A DNA stretch of 64,000 nucleotides from Candidatus Aminicenantes bacterium UBA1061 (GTDB lineage: Bacteria; Acidobacteriota; Aminicenantia; Aminicenantales; Saccharicenantaceae). The position numbers and the translations under genes are program-made. Position 1 is the first letter of the stretch. Every line of letters starts with the position of its first letter. Positions 8,312 to 17,377 of the stretch are shown here, piece by piece. The notes under the pieces are model-generated. The model saw only the letters and a list, made by a program, of their open reading frames with translations, was not told where the DNA came from and made no database searches. The stretch lies in NCBI GenBank assembly GCA_002316315.1, contig DCDG01000020.1, positions 1 through 64,000 of the forward strand, read 5' to 3'.

Positions 8312-9340
8312 GTGATCAGGCGGAAGAAAGGTGAGGTTCGGCTCAAAGATGGCTTAACAGCCGAGTCAATCAATGAGTCTTTAATCAGCAGGTCCAGGGC
8401 GGCTATTTTCATTATCCGTGACGGACAGGTCGAATTTGCCAACGAGGCGACCAGTGGAATTTTTGGCTACAGTCCGGATGAAATAGTGTCTGCCCCGGCG
8501 GAGAAATTTCTGACTTTAGAGACAGCGGTGAAGATATTTGGGACTGACACCGTCAGCCCCAGACAGCCAGGTGAGTGTAATTCCCTTGAGTTGACTGTTC
8601 TTCACAAAAATGGCGAGAAGATCCCCGTCGAAGCGGAAGTGGCGGTGATTGACTATAATGGCTCTCCTTCCACTCTGGCCATTATTCACCATGGAGCAGA
8701 ACGGAAAAAACTGGATGAGCAATTAAAAGAAGGGCTCGAGAAATTAAAAAAGTCTTTTGGAACTCTGATTGAAGCTCTAAACAAAGTGGTTGAAGCCAGG
8801 GATCCTTATACCGGAGGCCATCAGAGAAGGGTGGCGAACCTGGCTCGGGCGATAGCGGTTGAACTGGGGCTTCCTAATGAGGAGGTGGACAGCTTGAGTC
8901 TGGCGGCCATGGTTCACGATATCGGCAAAATCGCTGTTCCGTCTGAAATACTAAACAAGCCAGGTTCTCTCAGTCAAAGCGAGTGGGGACTGGTTAAGAA
9001 TCATGCCCAGATCGGCTATGATCTTTTAAAGGATGTAGAATTTCCCTGGCCGGTAGCAAACATTATTTACCAGCATCACGAAAGGCTGGATGGGTCCGGC
9101 TATCCGCTGGGTTTAAAGGCAGGGGAAATCAGACGGGAAGCCAGGATTCTGGCCGTGGCTGACGTGGTAGAAGCCATGTCTTCTCTCCGTCCTTATCGCG
9201 AACCTATTGGCCTGGAAATGGCTCTGGGGGAAATTGAAAAGAATAAAAGCCGACTCTATGATGCTTCATCGGTTGAAGCCTGCCGGTGGCTCTTCCGGGA
9301 AAAAGGCTACAAATTAAATGCGGATAAAGAAGACATTTAG
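8312..9340 (+). CDS. PAS-HD-GYP domain protein (putative c-di-GMP phosphodiesterase)
   Basis: The 342-residue protein has a PAS sensor domain (about 25-130), with the typical GYSPDE and LTVLHKNGEKIPVE motifs, joined by a short coiled coil to an HD-GYP domain (about 150-335). Catalytic residues are intact: HD in VHDIGKIAVP (202-203), HHE at 255-257, and GYP at 263-265. HD-GYP enzymes usually hydrolyse cyclic di-GMP to GMP. The protein has no membrane segment, so the PAS domain probably senses a cytoplasmic signal. The GTG start is supported by AAGGAG at 8295-8300. It is convergent with rph and appears monocistronic. Confidence 0.88.
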   Translation: MIRRKKGEVRLKDGLTAESINESLISRSRAAIFIIRDGQVEFANEATSGIFGYSPDEIVSAPAEKFLTLETAVKIFGTDTVSPRQPGECNSLELTVLHKNGEKIPVEAEVAVIDYNGSPSTLAIIHHGAERKKLDEQLKEGLEKLKKSFGTLIEALNKVVEARDPYTGGHQRRVANLARAIAVELGLPNEEVDSLSLAAMVHDIGKIAVPSEILNKPGSLSQSEWGLVKNHAQIGYDLLKDVEFPWPVANIIYQHHERLDGSGYPLGLKAGEIRREARILAVADVVEAMSSLRPYREPIGLEMALGEIEKNKSRLYDASSVEACRWLFREKGYKLNADKEDI

Positions 9341-9363
9341 CCTGGTCTAAATAGAAAACGGCC

Positions 9364-10152
9364 TTAAAAGGCTATAAAAACAGGATGAATTTTTTTAAGG
9401 ACCAGACGCTCCATTTCCAGGATTTCTTTGATGCCTTTATCGGCCAGCTTTAGCAGGGAAGACAGCTCGCTCTTTCTGAAAGCTATTTTTTCGGCCGAAG
9501 CCTGGACTTCGACCAGCCGCCCATCGTCTATTTCTATTACGTTCATGTCAACTTCAGCCTGAGAATCTTCAACATAATCAAGGTCAAGAAGCTCCACTCC
9601 CTGCACAAGACCGACGCTGACTGCTCCGACCAAATTGCGCATGGGGAAGGTCTGGATTAATCCCTCTTCGAGCAACCGTTTAAAGCAAATGGCCAGGGCT
9701 AAACAACCCGCATTAACCGAAGCTGTCCTGGTTCCACCGTCAGCTTGTAGCACGTCACAATCTATAATAATGGTCATTTCGCCCAGGGCTGCCAGGTCAG
9801 TTCCGGCCCGAAGGACCCGGCCGATCAGTCGCTGGATTTCCTGTGTCCGCCCCGAAATCTTTCCCTGTGTTCTTTCCCGCGGGGTTCTTTTCTCGGTTGA
9901 GCGGGGAATCATCGAATATTCGGCGGTCACCCAGCCACTGCCGCTGCCTTTAAGAAAAGGTGGAACTTTATCTTCAACTGAGGCGGTGGCCACCACTCTC
10001 GTTTTACCCATTTCCACGTAAGCCGAGCCTTCGGCAAAATCTAAATAGTCGGGTTTAAAGACTACTGACCGGAGTTCATCAAAGTCCCGGCCAGAAGGAC
10101 GTTTAAACCTATCTTTTTGGGCTGATTCCTTTTTGGGCTGTTTGGCGTTCAA
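9364..10152 (-). CDS. rph: ribonuclease PH
   Basis: RNase PH trims tRNA 3' ends by phosphorolysis in the cytoplasm. The 262-residue protein covers the full family length plus a short basic N-terminal tail. Diagnostic blocks are seen: GRDFDELR near the start, GSGSGWVTAEYSMIPRST, RTQEIQRLIGRVLRA, and IDCDVLQADGGTRTAS, the phosphate/active-site region. It lies 104 bases downstream of the DUF481 gene on the same strand and 23 bases from the convergent HD-GYP gene. Confidence 0.95.
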   Translation of the reverse strand: MNAKQPKKESAQKDRFKRPSGRDFDELRSVVFKPDYLDFAEGSAYVEMGKTRVVATASVEDKVPPFLKGSGSGWVTAEYSMIPRSTEKRTPRERTQGKISGRTQEIQRLIGRVLRAGTDLAALGEMTIIIDCDVLQADGGTRTASVNAGCLALAICFKRLLEEGLIQTFPMRNLVGAVSVGLVQGVELLDLDYVEDSQAEVDMNVIEIDDGRLVEVQASAEKIAFRKSELSSLLKLADKGIKEILEMERLVLKKIHPVFIAF

Positions 10153-10256
10153 CGGTTTTCTCCATTCGGCAGCTAAAAATAAAATAATGATTTTAAAAAA
10201 TCATCATAAGTCAGGTGTCTTTAATTTTCAACTGGCCGTGGAGAAAAATGAGAATC

Positions 10257-11306
10257 TTAAAAGTTAATCACAATGGTGGTGGTAAAAAAGGTATCAGCTT
10301 TCCGCCTGGGAATAAGAACAGTTAATCCGGTATCTATATTGTCGGGGCTATAGAGCGGCACTTCCGCCTCCGGCGGCCGGTTATTTCTCATAACTCTCAC
10401 ACTGGCTTTAAGAGCTAATGATTTAGTTAGCGGTGCCATCAGGCTCGTTGTCCAGTCATAGTGCCAGTCGCTCAACCGCTTAAGATTATCATCAAAAACA
10501 AAACCGGTTTCAAAAGAGGCATTGTCGAGCAGCTTTTGCTTCCAGAAAAAGGCATACTGGAAACCAATAAATGAGGACATTTTTTGCCCGCTGTATTTTC
10601 TCAGGGTCAGGGTCAGTCCAGCTGAACTTTTGACTTTAGCCGTATCTGAATCGGCCAGAACAATACCGCCCCCGGCTGTCCACAGAGCCCGCCCCTCCAC
10701 TCCAGCAAATTTATTTCTGTCCCAGCTGAAGCCCAGATTGGCCAGCAATCTTCCCGATGGCCGGTGGTCGTACTGGGCCTGAATCAGATAATTTTCAGCT
10801 GTAAGCTTTCTTTTCTTTTCTTCAATCAGGCTGAAACTGTCTTCGCTGCCCACGGCTTTGCAGTCAACCGTTGTTGAGTGAGTTCGAAGAAAAAATGTTT
10901 TCAGAAGGTAGGAGTCTCGTTCATTGGGGGTTTTGAGCAGGGTATTACCAAGACTGAAAGAGGAAGTAACTGTATTTCCACCCGTGACCACATAGCTTAA
11001 TTCCAGGGTCTTTTTCCAGGGCTCAAGCCAGTCTTTAATGGTTTTGTTCTTATCAGTCTCAGCGGTTTCCTGGGATTCGTCTGTTTTTTCCTTAGTCTGA
11101 CTTTTAGTCTCTTGTAAGAAGTCAGGCTGATCGTTGACTGCCTGCTGTTTTCCATTTTCTTCCTCTGCAGCCGTGGCAGCCAGCGGCCAGCTATGGCTTT
11201 TGACCGGAAAGAAGAGAATCAAAGACAAGAAAACGAGACAAATAGTCAGCAGTGCTTTCTGGTCTCCTGTCCGACCGGAGTGATGGCAGGTAGGTTGTTT
11301 CTTCAT
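10257..11306 (-). CDS. DUF481-family outer-membrane beta-barrel protein
   Basis: The 349-residue protein has a basic N-terminus and a hydrophobic signal segment (about 18-40). An acidic, low-complexity Glu/Lys/Thr spacer follows (about 50-85), then alternating beta strands starting at LELSYVVTGGNTVTSSFSLG, the DUF481 signature. The chain ends in an aromatic residue (INF), as outer-membrane barrels recognised by BAM usually do. Related proteins are called salt-induced outer-membrane protein (YdiY-like). The start has an AAGGAAG-type SD. Its function is not known. Confidence 0.8.
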   Translation of the reverse strand: MKKQPTCHHSGRTGDQKALLTICLVFLSLILFFPVKSHSWPLAATAAEEENGKQQAVNDQPDFLQETKSQTKEKTDESQETAETDKNKTIKDWLEPWKKTLELSYVVTGGNTVTSSFSLGNTLLKTPNERDSYLLKTFFLRTHSTTVDCKAVGSEDSFSLIEEKKRKLTAENYLIQAQYDHRPSGRLLANLGFSWDRNKFAGVEGRALWTAGGGIVLADSDTAKVKSSAGLTLTLRKYSGQKMSSFIGFQYAFFWKQKLLDNASFETGFVFDDNLKRLSDWHYDWTTSLMAPLTKSLALKASVRVMRNNRPPEAEVPLYSPDNIDTGLTVLIPRRKADTFFTTTIVINF

Positions 11307-11338
11307 TGGACAGCTTCCTTTTCGATTTTAAATTCTTG

Positions 11339-11361
11339 GCAGGAGAAGGTCCTGCTTTTTT
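11339..11361 (+). terminator. intrinsic-terminator-like hairpin on the plus strand
   Basis: A perfect 6-bp stem (GCAGGA / TCCTGC, 11339-11344 and 11350-11355) with a 5-base loop is followed by six T (11356-11361) on the plus strand. It lies in the 5' leader of the minus-strand DUF481 gene. No annotated plus-strand gene precedes it. Confidence 0.5.
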
Positions 11362-11426
11362 CCAGGGTGGGCCAGCAGTAAATTACCTGATAAAAAAGAA
11401 AACTAAAAAATTACCTGTAAAGTTTC

Positions 11427-11454
11427 AGAATAATGAAAACTGAGCATCTGTCAA
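11427..11454 (-). promoter_or_regulatory. candidate promoter of the DUF481 gene
   Basis: On the minus strand a consensus -35 (TTGACA, 11449-11454) is 16 bases from TATTCT (11427-11432). It would give a leader of about 115 bases containing the hairpin at 11339-11355. Confidence 0.45.
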
Positions 11455-11556
11455 TAGTGGCCGTCTCTTCTGGGTAGATAAATGCTTAAGAATTAGGAAG
11501 CAGTCTGACACTTTAAGCCTTAATTTATTTAAAACCTGCCAGTAATCAGGGGGGTT

Positions 11557-11585
11557 TTGCTAACCGGCGTCATTTCCTTTATAAT
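11557..11585 (+). promoter_or_regulatory. promoter of the lipoprotein gene at 11626
   Basis: TTGCTA (11557-11562), a 17-base spacer and a perfect TATAAT (11580-11585) predict a transcript start near 11592, about 34 bases before the ATG. Confidence 0.6.
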
Positions 11586-11625
11586 AAAAAGCAATTTGTG
11601 TCTAGCCTTCAGGATTTAGTTTTTA

Positions 11626-12522
11626 ATGAAAAAAATGGCCAGAAATAAAGTCTATAATTATTTAAGACCAGGCTGTCTGGCCGTCGTAATCCTTATTTTG
11701 TTCTGGCTGGTGGTGTCCTGCAGAGAAAAGCTGGCGTTGCCTGGCGTGGAAGTAGCTGTTAGTTTTTCTGATAAAAACCTGAGTGATAATCTTCTGACTT
11801 CTCTAAAAATTAAGTTCATTACCACTTCGGATTTTAAGCTGCCCGTTCAGGATTACGAGTTGCTGGCCGAAGCTTCGGCCGGTGAAAAAACCTTACTCCG
11901 GGAAAAGCTTTCTTTCCCTGTGCCAGTTTCCAGATGGCAGCCAAACCGGGTTTACGAAGTTCAAAAATTTATTTATTTCCCTCCATTTATTGATTTTTTT
12001 AGCCGTTCGGTCGGGCAGGGCCTGCCTGTAAACTTCAGGCTTTATTTTAAGTCGCCTCTATCCAGTGACATGATTGTAGTTTATCAAAGGCGACTGAAGT
12101 TTTCTCCATGCCCGCCTGATGTCCCCGATGTTGTTTTTCTTAATGGCTGGCTGGTTGTCAAGCGGCCAGGGAAGAATCCAGATGAATTACAGGTTGAACG
12201 CTGGACGGGCCAGCAAGCTTCCTGCTGGCTTGAGAATCCAGAGCGGCCAGCGATGCTGATGTTAAGAGGAAGCATCCCGTCTGAAACTCCACCGGGGCAA
12301 AAAGTTGTTATTGCCCTGGGAAATAGGATCCTCGAAGAATTCGAACCCTTGCCCGGAAGTCTTGAAAAAATATATCAACTGACGGGTTCGGATTTTGGCC
12401 AGAATGACGGCCTGCAGTTGACCATTAGAGTTAATAAAACCATAAAGCTAACCGATATCTACCCTGATATTAAAAACGAACAGCCAGTTGGCTTCCGGCT
12501 CGAGACTATTTACTTCCGGTGA
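11626..12522 (+). CDS. hypothetical lipoprotein
   Basis: I do not recognise this 298-residue protein. Its N-terminus is basic, then strongly hydrophobic, and ends in a lipobox (VVSC, cysteine about residue 32), so it is probably a lipid-anchored envelope protein. The rest is rich in predicted beta strands, with Pro-rich turns and no catalytic motif I can name. An AGGA element about 11 bases before the ATG and a good promoter at 11557-11585 support expression. It converges on the next gene with only 11 bases between stops. Confidence 0.6.
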   Translation: MKKMARNKVYNYLRPGCLAVVILILFWLVVSCREKLALPGVEVAVSFSDKNLSDNLLTSLKIKFITTSDFKLPVQDYELLAEASAGEKTLLREKLSFPVPVSRWQPNRVYEVQKFIYFPPFIDFFSRSVGQGLPVNFRLYFKSPLSSDMIVVYQRRLKFSPCPPDVPDVVFLNGWLVVKRPGKNPDELQVERWTGQQASCWLENPERPAMLMLRGSIPSETPPGQKVVIALGNRILEEFEPLPGSLEKIYQLTGSDFGQNDGLQLTIRVNKTIKLTDIYPDIKNEQPVGFRLETIYFR

Positions 12523-12533
12523 TTGACTGGCCC

Positions 12534-13139
12534 TTATCTTATCCAGATAGCCGGAGCTTCGGCGCTTTTTTTCTGGTTGATCTGCTCTTCATAAGCCTGC
12601 CTTAGCCTGGTTTCTTCTTCTTGAGCGTTGATCAGCTTTTCATAGGTATCACTTATTTCGCGCTGAATGCTCTCTTTGGTCTGCATGTCGGTTAGAGCGT
12701 AGAACTGTTGCCAGAGAGCATTCATCTTTAAGGTCAGAAGTTCAACATATTCTTTGGCTTTTTTCCAGGCATCTTCGAGTGAATTTCCCATGGCATCGAG
12801 TCCAGGGGCCCGAGACTGGGCTGATTGAGCCTGAGCAGGATTTCCGACCGTAACCCGGTGAACCACTGGCGGTGTATAATTGGCCGGTTGAGACGGAGGC
12901 TGCTGGTTCTCCTGAGTTTCCGTGGTGGCTGCGATTTCCCCGGCGATAATGATGGCCGGAGTCTTAGTCATTTTTTGCAGATCCTGGTTGGTAATGACCT
13001 TTATTTCTTTCCCCTTGAGGCTTTCTCTCCGGGCCTTTTCTTTTTTAGCCATTTCGACCAGATCCTGTTCCTGGGCCAGGAGCCAGACCGGAGCACAAAA
13101 ACTCAAAAAAAGCAAAACAGCCATAAATTTTTTAAGCAT
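12534..13139 (-). CDS. hypothetical secreted coiled-coil protein
   Basis: This 201-residue protein has a clear signal peptide (hydrophobic to WLLA, about residue 22). A charged stretch, LVEMAKKEKARRESLKGK, leads into KVITNQDL. A Pro/Gln-rich linker (about 75-110) and a C-terminal coiled coil (about 120-190, LRQAYEEQINQKK) follow. The KxKVITNxDL segment recalls unnamed periplasmic proteins of Acidobacteriota-like genomes, from memory only. An SD (GAGGGAAG) precedes the ATG. Function unknown. Confidence 0.6.
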   Translation of the reverse strand: MLKKFMAVLLFLSFCAPVWLLAQEQDLVEMAKKEKARRESLKGKEIKVITNQDLQKMTKTPAIIIAGEIAATTETQENQQPPSQPANYTPPVVHRVTVGNPAQAQSAQSRAPGLDAMGNSLEDAWKKAKEYVELLTLKMNALWQQFYALTDMQTKESIQREISDTYEKLINAQEEETRLRQAYEEQINQKKSAEAPAIWIR

Positions 13140-13183
13140 TACTTCCCTCTCTATTTAAGAATAAACCCAATTTGCCCACTATG

Positions 13184-15616
13184 TCAATCGGGATGAATAG
13201 GTGAGCCGCCCTCAAGCTCCATCTCTGCCTTTGACCTGGCCGTCTTCAGGTGAAGCCGGTGGCCATCTGTCTTAAACTCTATGGCCCCATCCAGGTCAGT
13301 CCGGTAAAGTTTAATATGGTGTTCTTCCAGTCTCGAGACAATTTCTTTCGCCGGAAAACCATAAATATTGTGACGGCCGCAACTGGCCACCGCTATTCCT
13401 GGGGCAACCGCTTCCAGAAAAGCAGCCGTTGAAGATGATTGGCTGCCATGGTGAGGAACTTTCATGATAGTAGTCTTTAATTTATCTTTGATTTCCTGCT
13501 GGCCGGCTAAATAGCTCTCCACCTGACTGGTGATATCGCCCGGAAAAAGAAAAGATATTTTTCCCCATTCGACCCTGATCACGGCTGAGAGGTCGTTGCC
13601 CGGACGGAAGGCAGCCCGGGCCCGTTCATCAGGATATAGAAATTCTACTTGAATGTTGTCTGCCGGTCTGAGTTCCAGACCGCTGGTTATTCTGGTTTTC
13701 CTGACTTTTTTCCTCAGGGCCTGTTCTATCTCTTGATTCAGAGCATTGGCCTTATAATTTTCGGTATAAAAATACTCTTTTATTTTGAAATTTCTGGCCA
13801 CGGCGGGCAGGCCTCGAGCATGGTCAGGGTGAAGATGGGTTGAAACCAGATAATCAATCTTTTTATAACCACGTGACCAGAGAAACGGTGAAACAATGCT
13901 CTCGCCCGGGTCGAAAGTGCTTTGTGGAAACCCGCCCGCGTCTATCACCATCAGGTGGCCACCAGGGAACTCTATAACCTGTGACTCACCCTGTCCCACA
14001 TCTATGACGGTTACGATCAGACTGTTCGACCCGGCCTTAAAAGGATAGGTAATAAGAATGGTAAAGAAAATCAAGAAGGCCAGCCAGGTGGCCAGTTTCT
14101 GCCCCTTAAACTTTGGTTTTAGCAGCAGAAGCAAAAGAAAAAGATAGAAGCCGATGATAACGAATAGCGGTGGCGAAGGCAACCGGTAAGAAAGGGATGA
14201 TAGTGGCTCAAGACAGCCGGTCAGCCAGATAAATACTCTGATGGGGAGCTTCATTAAAACAGACATTAAATGGGCGAGTGGAGGTGAAATTAATCCGATT
14301 AGTAAATAAAGATAGCCAGCAACCATTAGGAAGCCGACCAGAGGAGTGGCTGGAATGGTCAGAAGGGCAGAAGCAAAAGTCACACGGTTGAAACTGCTGA
14401 CAATGACCGGCATGGTGGCTACGACCGCTGCCGCCGACATGGCGGCCAGTTCTGATAGTTTAAATGGTAGATGTGGCAAACAGCGATAAACTGGCTGATA
14501 AAAAAGAATCAGCCCTAAAGTTGCCAGAAAGGTCAGTTGAAAACCAGCCTCATTCAGACTGAAGGGATTAAGGCATAGAAGAATAAGAGCGGACAGAGAG
14601 ATGGTATTTAAAAGATTGACCTCGGCAAAAATGATTTTGCCGATAAAGAAAAGCGAGGCCATGATAACCGCCCGGAAAACAGATGGTTGGCCTTCAACCA
14701 GACAGCCATAAAAGGCCAGTGCCATCAGAAGAATGGTGTAAATTAGTTTTTTAGAACGAAAAAAAGATTTTAGAAAGAAAAAAAGAAAACCAGAAACTAC
14801 TCCAACATGAGCACCGGAAATGGCCAGAAGATGATAGAGCCCGGTTTTCTGGAACTGTAGATCGGTTTTCTGGTCGAGCCGGCCATCCTCGCCCAGCAGA
14901 AGCGCCTCAAGAATAGCTCCTTCACGACCCGGACTAAATTTTTTCTCACCCGGGTAATCGGCTTCTATTTCTTTCTGAAGTTTGCGTCTCAAACGAGAGA
15001 AAAATCCTGAGAAAGTATGATTTTGGTTATTAAGCTTTTTTAAAAGAAAAGGGCTTTTAGTATAGGCTCGCGCCTGAATCTTCTGGCTTTGAAGATAGAG
15101 TGGCATAAAGTCGGGGAAAAAGTTTTTAAAAGAGCTGTCCTCATTGAGACTGGCCGAGAATTCGAGCTTATCACCGGCTTGAAGTTCCAGGGGGTCGTCG
15201 CTGGTCGTCGAGTGGGGAACAATCAGCTGCAATTTAGCCTTTATTTTTCTTGTCTGGCCGTCTGCTTCAATTTGGCTGGTGGCGATAAGGAGGCGGTCAC
15301 GGTCAAGGCCTCTTTCCGGTGACTTTAAGACCAGTCCTTTGAAGTCCAGATAGGTCTCGGTCGGAAAGTTCTTAAGGGAGTTGTCATGATAAATTTTGCT
15401 GCTCAGTGCCTGGAGGGTAAGACCTGAAATCAAGAAGGCTAAGATGAGAAAGCCGAAAGCCAACCGGCCTTTTTTAAAATAATAGGCCAGCCAGGCTGCC
15501 ACCCAGGTGGCCAGCAGAAACCAGATCAGGCCGGAATAAAAATGTAGATCGAGATTTCCGGCCAGGACAAGGCCAGAAACAAAGCTAACTGCCGGCAAAA
15601 AAAGAGGACAGGCCAT
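13184..15616 (-). CDS. comEC: ComEC/Rec2-type DNA uptake channel
   Basis: ComEC forms the inner-membrane channel that brings single-stranded DNA into the cytoplasm during natural transformation. The protein has an N-terminal membrane and OB-like domain (DUF4131), then a multi-helix Competence domain (about 225-520) with the characteristic LLAISGAHVGVVSG motif. A C-terminal metallo-beta-lactamase-like domain follows, with STHLHPDHARG as the metal site and KVPHHGSQSSS further on. ATG 15616 is preferred to the TTG three bases upstream; neither has a good SD. It follows the M20 gene by about 26 bases on the same strand. No other competence gene is in the window. Confidence 0.9.
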   Translation of the reverse strand: MACPLFLPAVSFVSGLVLAGNLDLHFYSGLIWFLLATWVAAWLAYYFKKGRLAFGFLILAFLISGLTLQALSSKIYHDNSLKNFPTETYLDFKGLVLKSPERGLDRDRLLIATSQIEADGQTRKIKAKLQLIVPHSTTSDDPLELQAGDKLEFSASLNEDSSFKNFFPDFMPLYLQSQKIQARAYTKSPFLLKKLNNQNHTFSGFFSRLRRKLQKEIEADYPGEKKFSPGREGAILEALLLGEDGRLDQKTDLQFQKTGLYHLLAISGAHVGVVSGFLFFFLKSFFRSKKLIYTILLMALAFYGCLVEGQPSVFRAVIMASLFFIGKIIFAEVNLLNTISLSALILLCLNPFSLNEAGFQLTFLATLGLILFYQPVYRCLPHLPFKLSELAAMSAAAVVATMPVIVSSFNRVTFASALLTIPATPLVGFLMVAGYLYLLIGLISPPLAHLMSVLMKLPIRVFIWLTGCLEPLSSLSYRLPSPPLFVIIGFYLFLLLLLLKPKFKGQKLATWLAFLIFFTILITYPFKAGSNSLIVTVIDVGQGESQVIEFPGGHLMVIDAGGFPQSTFDPGESIVSPFLWSRGYKKIDYLVSTHLHPDHARGLPAVARNFKIKEYFYTENYKANALNQEIEQALRKKVRKTRITSGLELRPADNIQVEFLYPDERARAAFRPGNDLSAVIRVEWGKISFLFPGDITSQVESYLAGQQEIKDKLKTTIMKVPHHGSQSSSTAAFLEAVAPGIAVASCGRHNIYGFPAKEIVSRLEEHHIKLYRTDLDGAIEFKTDGHRLHLKTARSKAEMELEGGSPIHPD

Positions 15617-15642
15617 CAATTAAATAGACGGCGTGCTGTCCA

Positions 15643-16968
15643 CTAATTAGATGACGTTGTCTCGGCCTGTGTTTTTAGCGAGGCTTGCTGCTCTAAGGCA
15701 TTAAGAACAAGGTGACACATCGCCTTGATGCCAATCGTGATGGCTTTCTCGTCGGGATTAAAGTTAGGACTATGAAGAGGGGCAGTCGTTGCCTGACCAG
15801 GGCTTTTTACTCCCAGAAAAAAATAAAATGCGGGAATTCTTGTAGCATAGAAAGCAAAATCTTCAGACACCAGCTGTGGTTTCACCTCAACCACATTAGC
15901 TTCACCCAGAGATTGAGTCAGCCAGGGAAGAACAGCCTTAACAAATTCCGGATGATTGTAGACAGGAGGCAACTGACGTTCATAGTCAAGATTATAGCTG
16001 GCACCGTAACCCTGACAGATTCCAGCCACTATCTTCTCTATGATCTCAGGTATTTTATCTCGCAGCTCAGGGTTCAGAGTTCGAACTGTTCCTTCCATGA
16101 CCACTTTGTCAGCAATTATATTGGACCTCACTCCGCCCTGGATTTTTCCAATGGAAATGACCAGGGCTTCGGTCGGATCAACCAGCCGGCTGCTTATATT
16201 CTGAAGATTGCTTATGACTTCGGTGGCAATAACAATGGCATCTATTCCTTCCTGGGGCCTGGCTCCATGGGCACTTTTCCCCTTAATAGTCAGGGTAAAA
16301 CTATCCGAACTGGCCATCGTATAGCCCGGAGCATAACCAGCCTGGCCAACCCTGAGATCAGGCCAGACATGAAGACCAAAAATAGCCCGGACAGGCGGGT
16401 CAACTAAAACCCCCTGTCTGATCATCAAATCTGCCCCACCTTCTTCTCCCGGGGGAGCACCCTCTTCAGCCGGCTGGAAAATAAATTTTATTTTGCCAGG
16501 AATTTTATCTTTGAAATTGCTCAGCACCATGGCTGTCCCCAGGGCAATGGAAGTATGGAAATCATGGCCGCAGGCATGCATAACACCAGGATTAAGTGAT
16601 TTATAGGGAAATGTATTCTGTTCCTCAACGGGCAGGGCATCCATGTCGGCTCTGATGGCCACGGTCGGACCGGGCAAAGCTCCAGTTAGCAGACCGACCA
16701 CGCCTGTCATGGCTACACCTGTTTTCACCTGAAGTCCAAGAGCAGTTAGTTTGTTTGCCACCAGTTTGCTGGTTTCAAATTCGCGATTACTGAGCTCGGG
16801 GTTCATATGCAGAAAACGGCGGATTTTTATTATTTCAGCCCGGTTCTTTTCTATTTCCTGGTCAATGGCCGTGGCTGTCTTGAGGTCAACAGCTGACAAC
16901 CAGGCCGGTCCAACTAAAAATACCGCTGAAATTAAAAGGATAAAAGATTTATGAAGCCACTTGCCCAT
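15643..16968 (-). CDS. secreted M20-family amidohydrolase / metallopeptidase
   Basis: This is a dizinc M20D enzyme of the N-acyl-amino-acid or IAA-amino-acid hydrolase type. A hydrophobic signal segment (about 8-26) suggests export. Family motifs are complete: RADMDALPVEE, MHACGHDFH with the metal-binding Cys/His set, FQPAEEGAPPGEEGG with the catalytic Glu pair, and a dimerisation insert starting at the GKSAHGARP motif. ATG 16968 sits just after GAGGGTGG and is preferred over GTG 16974. It heads a two-gene run with comEC. The natural substrate cannot be told from sequence. Confidence 0.88.
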   Translation of the reverse strand: MGKWLHKSFILLISAVFLVGPAWLSAVDLKTATAIDQEIEKNRAEIIKIRRFLHMNPELSNREFETSKLVANKLTALGLQVKTGVAMTGVVGLLTGALPGPTVAIRADMDALPVEEQNTFPYKSLNPGVMHACGHDFHTSIALGTAMVLSNFKDKIPGKIKFIFQPAEEGAPPGEEGGADLMIRQGVLVDPPVRAIFGLHVWPDLRVGQAGYAPGYTMASSDSFTLTIKGKSAHGARPQEGIDAIVIATEVISNLQNISSRLVDPTEALVISIGKIQGGVRSNIIADKVVMEGTVRTLNPELRDKIPEIIEKIVAGICQGYGASYNLDYERQLPPVYNHPEFVKAVLPWLTQSLGEANVVEVKPQLVSEDFAFYATRIPAFYFFLGVKSPGQATTAPLHSPNFNPDEKAITIGIKAMCHLVLNALEQQASLKTQAETTSSN

Positions 16969-17050
16969 GCCCACCCTCGCTTTACCTGAGATTTAGAAAA
17001 ATCCCCTTTTTATTCTATACTGTCTGATTCAGATCAAAGATTCTAACTGG

Positions 17051-17377
17051 TTACTTTTCTGTTTCCAAGTCTTCGAGAAATTCTGGTCTTTCTCCTACCG
17101 CTTCGCCTTTTTTCTTCTCCAGAAATTCTTTTATAGCTTCAATGCTTTCCTCGGCTTTTTCCTTGACCACTTTGGCCCCTTTTTCTGCTTCCTTGGCCAC
17201 CTTGGTATAACCCTGGACAGCCAGTTCCTGGCCTTTTTTTACCTCTTCTTTAATTTTCTTTCTGGTTTCTTTCCCGCTGGAAGGAGCAAACAATATGCCA
17301 AGTAGAAAACCAGTGGCTGCGCCAGCTAAAAAGGTCAAAAGATAATCAGCAAAATGGGAATTTCCGTTATCTGCCAT
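17051..17377 (-). CDS. YtxH-domain membrane protein
   Basis: The 108-residue protein has one N-terminal membrane helix containing glycines (LAGAATGFLLGILFAPSSGKETR, split here only by its own motif), the hallmark of YtxH proteins. A Lys/Glu-rich amphipathic helix fills the rest (about 40-100). It overlaps the end of the upstream DUF948-like gene by 11 bases, a pairing common in Gram-positive and acidobacterial genomes. YtxH proteins are linked to envelope stress in some species; no biochemical role is established. Confidence 0.75.
   Translation of the reverse strand: MADNGNSHFADYLLTFLAGAATGFLLGILFAPSSGKETRKKIKEEVKKGQELAVQGYTKVAKEAEKGAKVVKEKAEESIEAIKEFLEKKKGEAVGERPEFLEDLETEK

Larger units (their letters stand above)
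11307..11625. other. 319-base divergent intergenic region
   Basis: This gap lies between the DUF481 gene (minus) and the lipoprotein gene (plus). It contains a candidate promoter for each (11427-11454 minus, 11557-11585 plus) and a terminator-like hairpin at 11339-11361. I see no tRNA, repeat or riboswitch. Confidence 0.6.

Noticed and set aside
9361..9372. GCCT-TAAA-AGGC hairpin between the convergent HD-GYP and rph genes as a terminator
   Set aside because: The stem is only 4 bp and no proper T run follows on either strand.
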